From contig CAVNZM010000017.1 of the NCBI GenBank assembly GCA_963693365.1, positions 558,001 to 622,000 on the forward strand: 64,000 nt of DNA, written 5' to 3'. The notes beneath the pieces were generated by a model. That model searched no databases, was not told the DNA's origin, and was given only the letters and a program-made list of their open reading frames with translations. Positions 27,797 to 41,008 of this stretch are shown here, in pieces. Each line of letters opens with the position of its first letter. Position 1 is the first letter of the stretch. The position numbers and the translations under genes are program-made. The stretch comes from Amoebidium appalachense (lineage: Eukaryota > Ichthyosporea).

Positions 27797-28812
27797 TCAC
27801 AACTCCCACTCACATCGTCTCACCGCCTCCGTGTCCTTCAGTTTTGAACAACTCCTAATCTCTACCTCTCGTAGGTTTGGAAACCCACAGGCCGGAACGG
27901 GTCCCAATGAGCACAAGTTTGTTGCAGCAATCTAAATACAGGGTCTCCAAGTGTGGGTGGCGCGATAGGTCGAGTATTGAACCCTCAGGAACAGACACAT
28001 AACGCAACGATAAAGACGAGCGCGTGTGGAGGGTCCCTATTACAGACCCCGGCCAAATAACATAGCGCAATTCCGTGTGTGTGAGCGTGTTTCTGGACTC
28101 TTCTAGAAAGGACATGTCTCCCACATCGTAGAAATCTTGTTCGTCTCTAGACATCACACAAACACTTTCCAGGCGAGAAGTATGCAGTCGCGGGAATCCG
28201 ACCTCAAGCGCACAATCCAAGTGGGTGAGCTCGCGACTTGTAATTTCCATGTCGGCACTAAACCCTGAAAACGAAGCGCTTTTCAAATGCGGTAGTCGTG
28301 GGATGTCCTCGATACAAATAGCCACGCCTGAAACCTTCAGATGCTCAAGGTTTGGGCCCCCTTTCAAAGGCGAAAAGTCGACGGTCAGACTTCCCCACTG
28401 TGTTGTCATCTTCAACCGCTTGAGAGCATGGCACGTTTCTAGAAACTTTGGTCGGTACACCTCTTCCTCCCAATCCTCATCGCTGCCATAACATTCATGC
28501 TCGGATTTCGGTAGACCGTCACAGAAAAAAAGATCCAGCACCATGTTTTGCACGTTGGGCATCAAGCTCATAAACACTTTGGCGTTTCTATCGTGGAGGG
28601 GGCTGAGAGAATCATAGTAGAACTCTGTGATGTTTTCATTGCGTAAGCTGCGCCTTGGAAAAAACAGGAATATCACAGTTCTCAAGGGCAAAGTGTTTCA
28701 TGTTGCGACAGGCCTCAAAAGCCAAATACACAAGACGATTGCTCCTGCCAGGGTCGAAAAAAACCAAATCCGGAAAGTCCAGAAAGACGTAGGTGAGGGT
28801 GGGTGCTAATGC
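27797..28812 (-). pseudogene. F-box/LRR-type gene, decayed copy A
   Basis: Minus-strand coding sequence in three frames that rebuild a leucine-rich-repeat protein when compared with copy B. Segment 1 (about 28812-28665) includes LTYVFLDFPDL and KHFALENCDIP; segment 2 (about 28655-27905) includes NITEFYYDSLSPL, LPHLKSASFSGFS and HPHLETLYLDCC; segment 3 (about 27900-27797) includes SLGPVPACGFPNLREVEIRS and ends in TGA. Frame changes fall near a run of six A (plus strand, ~28670) and near 27905. There is no in-frame stop inside segment 2. The F-box part is missing; a 200-bp (GA)n array sits where it should join. F-box/LRR proteins are substrate receptors of SCF ubiquitin ligases. Sequencing errors could mimic the shifts. 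Confidence 0.65.
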
Positions 28813-28814
28813 TC

Positions 28815-30960
<2,146 letters not shown>

Positions 30961-32492
30961 GGGGACAACTAGAGATGACACACCTTATGACGCACTCCGG
31001 CTCAATCCGACGGGTGTGCATTAATCCTTCCTTCGAGTCGAACCATCCTCTGAGAGCCTTCGTATCCGTCAAGCGATTACAATCTCTGATTTGCACCTCT
31101 CTTAGGTTTGGAAAACCACTTGCTGGAACGGGACCCAACGATTCCAAATTAATGCAAGAATCCAGACACAAGCGCTCCAAGTGTGGGTAGCGTGGCAGGT
31201 CGAGCACTAATTCCTCTCTGAGAGTGGCGGAATAAAAAGACACATGACACAACGAAAGCGACTTGAGTGCTTAAAGTTCCGACATTACAGCCCCTGGCCA
31301 TTTGATAATATTGAAATCCACGTGTGTGAGTGTGTCTTTGGACGAGTCCATATCTCCCCCATCATAATAATCAGCATCGAAGTAGTGTTGTGTATCCACA
31401 CTAAGTTTTTCCAAACACTCGGTGTGAAGGCGCGGGAAACGTCCATTCTCCAGTTTGCAATCCACACTGGTAAGCACCGTGCTTATAAGATCGACTTCGG
31501 CCGAATATACATCGAATCAAGCGCTTTTTAGACGTGGGAGTGGTGGCAAGCCGAGTATGACAACCTTCCCGTGAATCTCCGAATGTTCAAGGTTTACACG
31601 CCTTTTCAAAAAGAGAGTAGTCAAATCCATCCCCCGTGTACACCCCTCCGGTTACCGACAATTCGAGCCGCGTGAGCAGAGAGCAAGTACTCAAAAACTT
31701 CAAACGGTACGGCCATTCGTAAATATTACGATCGAGAAGATTTCCCCCCACGTGTAAGGTGCAAACGTTCGGTATCGAATGCATAAACTCGGTCAGCGCA
31801 TCGTCATTTAGGCAACAAGAGTGGTAGGAAAAATCCGTGATAGACTCGTTGGGTTTTTGCAATGGTGTGGGAAGGTCGCAGTTGCGTAGCTCCAAGCGGG
31901 TTAGGTTGCTGCATTCCTTCAGTACCAAACGCACATAAACACTTGCTCTTGGGCTGTGGTTCTACTGAATTGGGAAACTCTAGAGATACACTTTTCAGGG
32001 TAGGGGGCAGTGTTGCTATCAAGGATGTAAAAACGTCCAGTGAGGCTTGAGTGCGCTTTTCCTTGCATTTCGCGAGGGTAAACCGGAGGTTCTGAGTGTT
32101 TTTCAGTAATTTGACGTGGTTGGCTATGGTGCACTTGTATTCTGATTACGTTCTAAGACTTTTCTCGGGGGCAAGGTCGGTGCATTCCACACCCAAGTCT
32201 GTAATCGATTTACCCATTTCTGTGTGCACCGGATCACATTTTTAGTATTGGCACCACAACTTCTGTTTGAATGACTGTTACCTAGAACGAGGTTCAAAGT
32301 GAGAGGGAGGTCGGTGGCCCCCGGGACTATGGAGTTGAGTTTCCAGCACGTAAGCGCGAGGTTGCAGCGGTCGGAATGTGAAAGGGTGGAGGCGATGCGG
32401 TGGATGAGCTCTGGGGGCAGGGCAAGCATGGGACAGCCTATGTGTGTGCAGGGGGCCGGGTTAGCGCTTTTCATCGATGACTCAGGAACCAA
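30961..32492 (-). pseudogene. F-box/LRR-type gene, decayed copy B
   Basis: Starts at ATG 32492 with a recognisable F-box, LALPPELIHRIASTLSHSDR then CNLALTCWKLNSIV. Further pieces follow in shifted frames: HVKLLKNTQNLRFTLAKC and TLKSVSLEFPNSV (about 32140-31940), LVLKECSNLTRLELRNCDLP and MHSIPNVCTLHVGG (31940-31587), LEHSEIHG and LPRLKSA with an in-frame TGA (~31530), SVDCKLENGRFPRLHTECLE (31477-31271) with an in-frame TAA (~31268), then RYPHLERLCLDSCINLESL and GFPNLREVQIRDCNRL. Each LRR piece aligns with copy A. Multiple shifts plus two stops mean this copy is not functional. The intact family members would recruit substrates to SCF ubiquitin ligases (family knowledge). Confidence 0.75.
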
Positions 32493-32810
32493 GTTGAAGT
32501 ATCTTTATACTGCGGCCTCGTGTCACGTGCAAACCTTATTATCTGGGTTCTACGTATACGGGTGCTTGCATGTGAGTGCCCTGGTAAATGCTTAGGCACA
32601 GTGTGACCAGAGAAAGAAAAAGATCACCACGTGTAACAGTTTGAACCCCCCCCCCCCCCCAAAAAAAAAAAAAAAACATAAATAAATAAATACAAGAGGG
32701 GGGGGGGGGGGGGGGGGGGGGGAGGGGGAAGAGGAAAACAGAAAAGAAAAAGGAACTTCAAGAGGAATGCCTTTGCAGCATGGCAAGCGAGCAAGAAAGA
32801 AAACGAGGGG

Positions 32811-32845
<35 letters not shown>

Positions 32846-33232
32846 TCCCCCTCCCATTCCCCCCTCTCCCCTCCTCGCCCCCTCCTTCCGCTCTCCCTCG
32901 AGCATTCACTACCCATCCCATTTATGCATACACACTCCCACACATGTGATCGCTCACGCTTCACACTCCCTGCCCCACCATCCAATTTTTCCTCATCGGC
33001 ACTTTGTCCCACTCCCCCCCCCCCTCCCCCCCTCCCCCCCTCCCCCCTCCCCCTCCAACCCCCCCCCCCCCCCCCCCCCCGCCCCCCGCCCCTGCCCCTG
33101 CCCCCGCCCTGCCCCCTCCTCCTATCCCCCCCCCCCCCCCCCCCTCCCCCCCTCCCCCTTCCCCCACCCCCTTCCTTTTAATGCCTCCCCTTTTGGTTCG
33201 ATTTTCCGAACCACGCCGTTACACAGAATCCC

Positions 33233-33263
<31 letters not shown>

Positions 33264-33786
33264 AAAAAAAAAAAAAAGAAGAAGAAGAAGAAGAAATTTG
33301 ACATGTAGTTGCAAGACCAAACAACCTAGAAGGACACAAGATGAGAGAGACCGGGAGAAAAGAGAAGAGAGAAGAGCAAAGAGGGAAAGAAGGGAGAGAG
33401 AAAAGAGGAGAGAGAAAAGAGGAGAGGGGAGAGCGAGAGAGCAGAAAGAAGACAGAAGAACGAAGAGATACGAAAGACCTATAGATACAAAAGGGAGGGA
33501 AAGAAAGCAGGGGCAGAAGGGGCGGAAGGGGCGGAAGGGAGGGAAGGGAGGGAAGGGAGGGACGCCAGGGTGTCACTGAGGAGGGAGGGGGGGAGGGAAG
33601 GTGGCTCACAGGACATCAACTACATCAACAAAGTTTAGTGTTACCTTGTTCGCACGAGTCGGCCCCTGGCGGCTCCTCGCCCTTATGCTTTTTCTCTAGT
33701 GACATCCTTTCCAACACTTTCCAACCCCTTGCTAGGGAAAAACAACCGTTATAATGTTTATCGAGAAAACAACACTAAAATGTTAC

Positions 33787-33831
<45 letters not shown>

Positions 33832-34403
33832 AACTTTAGCTAATGTTTTATCCCGTGCAGAGCCTTAGAGAGATTAGACAGACTACTACAGTACACCAAA
33901 AATGTTTGTTGGGTACGTATACCAAGAGTGGATACAAAACAAAAATTGAGGTCAACGTAAAGTCATCTCCTTTTATATAGTTCCCGATGTTAGCGACTGT
34001 CTCACATGATCCAATAGGAACACAGGCATAATTCCCATTAACGGCTATAAATAAAAACCCCGAACCGTACATGCCATGACGTGCAATTAATCGGACCTCT
34101 ATTTATTCTCCCAGTGTCGTGTGCAAAAACGGTTGGTTCACGTGTTAAGTGTCTTGACATGCCGAGTCATAAGTGGGGTAAAACACACGACGTGCCAATT
34201 ATGAATAACAGTAGGGATGACGTAAGTGCACGGCAAGCATTACATCGAAGTGACGCTGTTTATTATTTTGGATGTCTTTGCATGGTTTGGACGGATGTGT
34301 GTTGTGTATTCTGTCCGTGTACACATGTCACATGTACAGGTTACTGTGCACGTGTCGCCTACTAATACGATAGGAGTCCCTAGCTACATTAGGGCCTTTG
34401 TTC

Positions 34404-34438
<35 letters not shown>

Positions 34439-34456
34439 CCCCCCCCCCCCCCCCCT
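32493..34456. other. Gene-free, low-complexity spacer
   Basis: Contains C/A/G tracts (32647-32722), C-rich DNA (32814-33180), poly-C/poly-A (33230-33276), a purine-rich tract (33341-33600), poly-A (33788-33829) and a unique AT-rich part (33830-34400) without convincing ORFs. C tracts resume at 34407. Confidence 0.7.
33341..33600. repeat. Homopurine-rich tract
   Basis: About 260 bp with very few pyrimidines on the plus strand, including gagagaaaagagga-like repeats and a 9-bp gaaggggcg repeat near 33515-33535. Long purine-rich strands can form triplex DNA. The ORFs here are Arg/Glu/Lys runs. Confidence 0.8.
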
Positions 34457-34721
34457 CCCCCCCCCTCCCTGCCCATTGGTTGTGCAAACATCTGAAAGTC
34501 CACAGGATTGGGGTGTGTGTGCATGTAGGTCTGCAGCTGGGGTAGCAATTCACGCCGACACACGTGTGTGTGTGTGCGTGTGTGTCGGAGGGAGGATGAG
34601 GGGGGGGGGGGGACACGTGTGTCGGCGTGAATTGCTACCCCAGCTGCAGACCTACATGCACACACCCCAATCCTGTGGACTTTCAGATGTTTGCACAACC
34701 AATGGGCAGGGAGGGGGGGGG
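34457..34721. repeat. Near-perfect inverted repeat, ~110-bp arms
   Basis: Left arm 34457-34567, right arm 34613-34721, spacer 45 bp. The right arm (starting acacgtgtgtcggcgtgaat) is the reverse complement of the left over its whole length except for a 2-bp difference in a CA run. The arms include unique sequence such as ttgctaccccagctgcagac, not just simple repeats, and extend into the flanking C and G tracts. A transcript of either strand would fold into a hairpin with a stem of roughly 110 bp. No ORF inside. Confidence 0.97.
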
Positions 34722-35926
34722 GGGGGGGATTCAAACACGGCCTACTAGTAGGGGGAAGCCTTCTACGAACCAGGGTGCTCCAGATATTCCTACTGTCGGT
34801 TTCTTTTTCTTCGCGCCAAAACTTCCCGCCCAAATTACTATATTTTGCTCCTCGAAACGATCGCGCGCGAATCATTGGTCCATACAATTTTCTTGAGAAT
34901 GCCATATTCCTATATATTTTTTTTTAGCCATTAACGTTCCTGAAATTCCGGATTAAATCTCTTTATAATAGCCTGGTCGATTGCTGGCATCACCTGCTAT
35001 CCCAACGGGGCACTACTTTTTGTTGAAATTTCGAAAGTCAAATAGTATGATATTTTCCAGGCACAATTAATACCCATTCATGGCTAATAATTTAGCCTAG
35101 CCATTAAATGTTGACCCCCACTAGCTGAGTTTATCATGCTGCAGCTTTAAGACGTCCAACGGTTAAATTTTCGTATTTGGTTTATCTTGTACGCGTTGGA
35201 TATCACGTAAACACAAAGCTATCTCAGTGACTATCTCGTTGTGTCTATATGGACGGCGGTACTATATATCGATTTTTGTGCACACAGTGGGGTTTGTACA
35301 TGTTAAAGGGGTTTCTTTTTGGCCGCTTTATGGGCCATTTTGGGCCAAGCCAAAATGTTGTTTGGTGCGCACTTAGCCAATCACAAAGCATAAATCGCTT
35401 TCGGGTCTGACCCGACCCGAATTCCTATAAGAAACCCACTGCGGAAATACATATAGTGCACACATGTGTAGTGCAGAATTACAGAAGGCCACATTCGTAT
35501 TTATTTGGTGTCTTGGCTCAGATTTGCACACCAGGTGCCTGCCGTAAATATATTATCATGGTATATCTGAGTTTTCACGCATCGCACCATTTCTATATAT
35601 GGTCGCATCTTCGCGTTCACATAGCGTCATGTACATAACAACTTCTCTAAACACACACGTACGACATTTGTATTATCCATCATATGATATAGGCATCCAA
35701 CTTCCTCTCTTTTCTCAGTAATCTCAACGTAACAATGTTTCAAAAATGCAACCTGCGCACATGTACAGGTGCAACACGTGAGGGGGGAGAGAATACCACG
35801 GTTAAATATATACCACACATTCATACGGTCCACAACTTTACACGCGCGAAAACCCAAAGAACCTCTAACTTACTTTACAGAAATATCAATGAAAGCGACA
35901 ACATATTGCATAATGTTCACAAAGCA

Positions 35927-35962
<36 letters not shown>

Positions 35963-36194
35963 GACGGGCCCCATGCCATCCACAATAGAACCTTTTTGTA
36001 CGAAGCTCAACTCTCGTATCATAAATAACGAATCGACATGCAACTTCAAACCAATATGTTACTAGATCCGTTGCATATCACACACCACCAACCAACCCGC
36101 CTCTTGCCCTCACCCCCCTTCAAACCTTTCAAAACATAAACAATTCACACACAGGCCCTTTCGCCTCTCCTATCCCCCCCCCCCCCCTCCCCCT
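34722..36194. other. Spacer between hairpin and RBR gene
   Basis: Unique AT-rich sequence, including the second copy of the dispersed repeat (35044-35271), a C tract (35930-35960) and C-rich DNA (36176-36190). ORFs are short and featureless. Confidence 0.6.
35044..35271. repeat. Dispersed repeat, copy 2
   Basis: Diverged relative of 294-495 in the same orientation, sharing agtatgatattttc at the left end, tgttgaccc in the middle and gtgtctat then gtactatatat at the right end. Non-coding. Confidence 0.6.
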
Positions 36195-36442
36195 CTACAT
36201 GCTGATGCTACCAGCAGCCCTTCTCCTGCGCATGCGCTGCTTGAGCCTGTCCACGGCCACGTAGGCAAGGAGGGGTGGCCCCCACAGGGGTGACGTCAGC
36301 AGCAGGGCCAGCCTCAGTGCGACCTGCTCCAGGGCATCGAGGGGGCACTGGTGGCCGCCCCACGCCGTCTTGCAGTCCTAAAATGGGTTAGGTGGGTTAG
36401 GGTAGGTCGTAGGGGGGAGAGGATGTGCACGTGGGTGGGTTG

Positions 36443-36514
<72 letters not shown>

Positions 36515-36561
36515 GTGTCCGTGCATGTGTTTGGGGGGGGGGGGGGGGGGGGAAGGGGTGT

Positions 36562-36598
<37 letters not shown>

Positions 36599-37417
36599 CG
36601 TGTTGTGTGTGTGCGTCCGTCCACACATGTGTATCCATGTCTGTTGCAGACAGGGCTAGTACAGCAGGATGAAAGGAGAACCACCGGCAAAGAGGGAAGG
36701 TGGGGATGGGGGGAGGGATGCATTCATCTAAGGTTAGCAAACATGAAAACAAACCGCTTTAAAAAGAGATCAAACAATTGTGCCAGTAAAAGACACGATT
36801 AGATAGCCCATTATCAAGGGTACTCCCATGCATCCACAAGAAAACGTGCTTCAACTCTTTAACCTCTGGTCAACATCATGAGATTATTTGCTTCAATAAA
36901 CCGAAAGGAAAAAGCGGGGGGGGGGGGGGGGGGGGGGGGGGAGGGAGGAGGGGGGGAGAGAGGGAAGGGGGGGGGGGGGGGGGGGGAGCACATGATATGT
37001 TCATTAAAGAACGAAAGACCCAGAAGCAGGGATCCTTGGGAGACAGATAACGGGAAAAAAAACAAAAAAAAAACAAAAAAAAACACCAATCTGACACCGA
37101 ACGCCGGTGCAGCAGACAAGACACACCTAAACCGAGCCCACAATAAAGAGAAAGAGGGGGGAGGAGAGATGGTAGGAAGACAAAAGCAAAAAACCAAGGG
37201 AAAAAAAAAACAAAACAAACAAAAACAAAAAACAAACAAAAAAAAAAAACAGAACACATTGATTTTCAGGCGAAGAACATAAATGAAACATGTCTACGTG
37301 GGTGTGCCCGTGTCTTGCCTGCGCATATCCTGCTTGTCGAAGCAGCCGTATATTCACACTTCACGCGCACGTAAGCATGGGCGGGGAAGAGTTTTTTTTT
37401 TTTTTTTTTGGGTGTGT

Positions 37418-37461
<44 letters not shown>

Positions 37462-37470
37462 ATATGCGTG

Positions 37471-37511
<41 letters not shown>

Positions 37512-38454
37512 CGCCTTCCTCCCCGGCCACCACCCACCCACCCACATACACAATACCCGCCTCACTCCCACATAAAATCTCTCTGTTTCGGCGTTTGTGT
37601 TCTAGACATACACCTAAAAGAAAAACATACACGTGCATGCAAGTAACACAGCTCCAAGAGAAAGGGAAGGGGGGGAAGAAGGGGAGGAGAGAGGGTGGTT
37701 GTGGTCGAGAAGTGGAGGCGGGATTGGCGTGTAAACCCACCCAACAGAATTCATATCCACACTGGGTGCACACCATATGGCGGCACCCCTTGTTCTTCTC
37801 TATGGCCGACCTGCACTTGGGGCACGTACGTGTGTGTGTGGCCCTCCACAGTTCGCTTCGTGCACGCGCAGTCCATTTCCCATGTTCCCTTTCGTGCGGT
37901 GCGCGTACAAATGGCGTGTTTGTGACGAAGTTGTACAGACAGTTCGAGCACATTCTACCGTTTTCTGTGCGTGGGGTGTCACATTGCGGGCACTTGCTGA
38001 TAATCTGCTCGAAGTATCTGCTCACTGTGATGGTTTCAGTCGCCACCCTCACCGCCTGTTGTGTCCACATGAGAAGAACATCATCCATGATGAAACTGTA
38101 GGCGCAGTTGTCTGGGCAGGCGATGGGACAGTGTGATCGATCCTCGAGAATGTGATGTGTCAGCCAATCCACCAGACATGGGCAACAGTACATCCTTTCG
38201 TTGTCCCTGCACACCCAGACCTTAGTGTCATCAACCAAATACTCGAGACAAATGGAGCAGATCCGCGTGTAAGATTCTGGTTGGTTTCCAGCCGTGTGCA
38301 CACCATGGGAGGATGGGGACGCTTCGAGTGCGAGAAATTCGTATGGCGTCATTTCTGTGCTGGGTTCTTTCTCGTCCTGTCCCCGTGAGAATGAGGATGG
38401 TTCGGGCACGTAGCCATCAACCACAGTTTGCGCGTCATTTTCACTGGCTGACAT
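36195..38454 (-). CDS. RBR-type E3 ubiquitin ligase with C-terminal membrane segment
   Basis: Two exons, 38454-37741 and 36377-36195 (TAG), phase 0, donor GTGGGT, acceptor ttttag; 298 residues. RING1 begins [11 protein letters not shown] with [13 protein letters not shown] and [10 protein letters not shown]; a middle Cys cluster (CPQCDTP, CSNC) stands for IBR; the Rcat/RING2 is [22 protein letters not shown] and, across the splice, [13 protein letters not shown], with the catalytic Cys in KGCRH. RBR ligases take ubiquitin from E2 onto this Cys before passing it to substrate. After Rcat, [20 protein letters not shown] looks like one membrane helix followed by a basic tail, resembling RNF144-type anchoring. 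An ATG at 38562 would add 36 residues. The intron holds (GT)n, poly-G and poly-C. RING1/IBR spacing is unusual. Confidence 0.88.
36430..37520. repeat. Simple-repeat intron of the RBR gene
   Basis: (GT)n at 36444-36503 and 36565-36593, G tracts (36533-36552, 36917-36941, 36969-36986), A-rich DNA (37055-37250), T tract (37392-37409), (GT)n (37411-37460) and poly-C (37477-37510). No coding sequence. Confidence 0.9.
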
Positions 38455-38879
38455 TCTAAAAAATTCGTTTGGGATGACACTGGTGTTTGTGGTTTTTTGT
38501 TTACTTGCAAGAACTTTCAAAGTGTAGTATTTACAGAAGGAAGAACAAAAGAGGAGAGTCAAACAGGATGATCTAACTGATCTACAAAGCTGACTGCCCC
38601 TACAAAAAGCAATCTGTCTTTTCCTTGCTCAAGCTGGCATCAACATGTTTTACCCCAAGGCAAACTGCTATAAGTGTTGCTTAGCCGTCTACGAAAACAC
38701 ACGTGCACGCCAGCAACACTACGTCGCGTAGCCAACGTGAGCACATGTGGACAACACATAAATCAGCACCCAAAAACATGAATTCACCAAACGACCTCCA
38801 GATGGAATCGTGAACAGTCGAAACAACGATTGAAATGGACGGAAGTGAAAAGGGGGAAAAGAAATCAAAAAATAAAGAC

Positions 38880-39250
38880 CCCCTGTTCTTAAAGCCTTCG
38901 AATCATCACCCTATGTTTCAATCTATTCTTCACATACACCCATGCCAATCCGCTTTCCGTAAAAACAATTCATGTTATGTTCAAATAATGGCACTGCACG
39001 ATTCTATGCAAGTTGGTGCACAATATGTTGGTTTTATTGATTGGAAAACTGCTTACGATTCTGTCTCCCCTGGTCTCCTATGGGAAAAGCTTGCTGCACG
39101 GGGTGTACCACACTGCCTTGGTGTTTTGTTAGAAGCACTCTTGTCTCAAACCTAGAGCTGTTTTTCTCGTACTAGAGGTCTCTTGCACTTGCCATTGCTT
39201 AGCCCCTATTTATAGACGATTTGGCTGTCAAGATTTATGCCGAAAAAGAA
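38880..39250 (+). mobile_element. Reverse-transcriptase relic (LINE-like)
   Basis: The open frame up to 39155 reads QSAFRKNNSCYVQIMALHDS then YVGFIDWKTAYDSVSPGLLW and KLAARGVPHCLG. This matches the fingers/palm start of non-LTR retrotransposon RT, including motif A with its metal-binding Asp (FIDWKTAYDSV). After the stop, another frame gives LLSPYL and FIDDLAV, like the motif B/C region with its Asp-Asp pair but far too close, so an internal deletion is implied. Endonuclease, RNase H and tails are not seen. A dead fragment, not a working element. A Ty3/DIRS-type source is less likely. Confidence 0.65.
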
Positions 39251-39760
39251 TATTCCATTTGTCGTAACTGCGCAGTTGCCGCAGCCTCAAGCACGTGCGA
39301 AGCCCAGCGGCTTGTTCCAACTTCCAAGAGCAGCAAGGGGCACGTGCGACCAGCAAAGGGCACGTGCGACCCCCCCCGTCAGCAAGTTGGGCATCGGCTG
39401 CATTCCCAGTGCAGCCGAGGGTATTGGCTGCGCAGCTGGCAACAAAAAAAAGAAGACACAGGCTTCACCCTTTCTGATGGATTACAGTGTGGACTGGATA
39501 TGGGCACCAGGTCGGACGGGCACTTTTGGAGGTGCCCTTATCCAGATGTGCCGATATCCAGATGTTTAGGGAGATACACGCACCGTGACAGTTCGGTGCA
39601 GTGAGCTTTTGAGACATGGAGGGCACTGTTGGTGGTGGTGAGGATTGTCAGGCGAGGTTAGGGACAATTTCGTTTTCGTTAATTTCGTTTTTGTAGCTGT
39701 CTGCATGTTTTCCTGCATAACCCTTTCTCCTGACACACACACTCACACTGCCACCCGCAG

Positions 39761-39913
39761 ATAAACTGCATCAACACCCGGACTTTTGGTCTGTTTAGAA
39801 TCCCGCTTGTGTGGTCTTCCCTCCCCTTGAAACCAGAAAACCTTGACTCGGCAGATGGTGCCTTTGTTCCTGCCGACATGAGAGCGGCCATAGTGCAGCA
39901 TTTGATTCATTAA
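39761..39913 (+). CDS. Coding-like exon, strand ambiguous
   Basis: Plus reading: acceptor acccgcag at 39753-39760, then 50 codons (INCINTRTFGLFRIPLVWSS, AFVPADMRAAIVQHLIH) and TAA, as a terminal exon would be. Minus reading: ATG at 39891 gives MAALMSAGTKAPSAESRFSG and RPKVRVLMQFICGW, then a GTGAGT donor, as a first exon would. Both look plausible; no partner exon was identified for either. Confidence 0.35.
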   Translation: MNCINTRTFGLFRIPLVWSSLPLKPENLDSADGAFVPADMRAAIVQHLIH

Positions 39914-39924
39914 TGGTTGGCTGT

Positions 39925-40004
39925 GCCACTGGTGGGCCTGGTGCCAGAGAAATGCACATCACGTTGTCCATCATGAATGCTTATGAGTCGATGCTTTCTG
40001 GCAG

Positions 40005-40035
<31 letters not shown>

Positions 40036-40510
40036 ACCCTGCGGACACACACACACACACACACAAACACGCAAACTGATCGCCATGGCGAATGTCTTGT
40101 GGGGCAATCTCCTGGCAGCGCATACAGTGCGCAAGGACCCCTTCCCCCGGCCCCTCCCCCCCGGCCCCACGCACATACAGACACATACACACACTCAGCT
40201 TCGACTTCCCGTGTCATGCCCCCCAGCCCCCCCCTTCCCCTCTTACACACACACTTAGCTTCCCCTGCGCCCACCCCCCCCCCCCCCCCCCCCCCCCCAA
40301 TCACCACACACCCACACCCACACACAAACTGATAGCTGTCCGTTGATGTTATTGAGTCCATGCCTCGTGCCAGCCCCTGCCGTGCGCGCAGCTCCTTTCC
40401 CTTCCCCCCCCTCCCCCCCACCCTCCCCCTTTCCCTGGCCTCACGCACACACACACACACATCCATACACAGCTTCGAATTCCTCTACCATGCCCCCCCT
40501 ACCCCCCCCC
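39925..40510. repeat. Diverged ~230-bp tandem repeat, about three units
   Basis: Each unit has a short mixed-sequence block ending near tggcagc or gccagccc (about 39960-40005, 40078-40120, 40330-40378), then poly-C, then CA repeats and aaactgat. cagcttcga-ttcc followed by catgcccccc is shared at about 40197 and 40469. The minus reading of the first block (HRLISIHDGQRDVHF then stop at 39910) looks exon-like, but the units do not keep a common frame. Confidence 0.5.
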
Positions 40511-40973
40511 CCTTCCCTTGTCCCCCCCTGCGCCCCTTGCATGCGCTTTCTAAACGCTTTTTCCTGGGCTTTTTCATACCTGATCTTAGACGCTTTAAAG
40601 TATCCCATTCAAACTACTGCACCAGTGAGAACCAGGAGGAGATTGAGGAGGAATAAGGGATAAAGAGGTAAAAAGGTAAGAAGTAAAAGTAGTAGGTGGT
40701 GAAAGGTGTTGAAAAAAGAAGTAAGCCTAGTAAAATAGCCAAGGGTTTGAAATGCAGGACTTAACTTCTTTTTGTTCAGGTGTATACGTAGCCTACAACG
40801 ACAAGCAAACAAGTGTGCACTGTACGTGGGGCATGTGAGTGGCACTCTGCAAAGCTTCGAACCCTGTTTTGCGCAGCGATACTGTGGTCTGATTGGGCCT
40901 CGGGCCGGACGAAGTCGAAACATTTTGGCAGCTACTTTCTGACCTCCTAGATCCAAAACCTCTATCTCCCTAG

Positions 40974-41008
<35 letters not shown>

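Noticed and set aside
33848-34072. 74-codon hydrophobic minus ORF
   Set aside because: No family match and no neighbouring exons; AT-rich chance frame.
40609-40956. 115-codon minus ORF with Leu-rich C-terminus
   Set aside because: Hydrophobic run arises from a simple pyrimidine/purine tract; no splice or family support.
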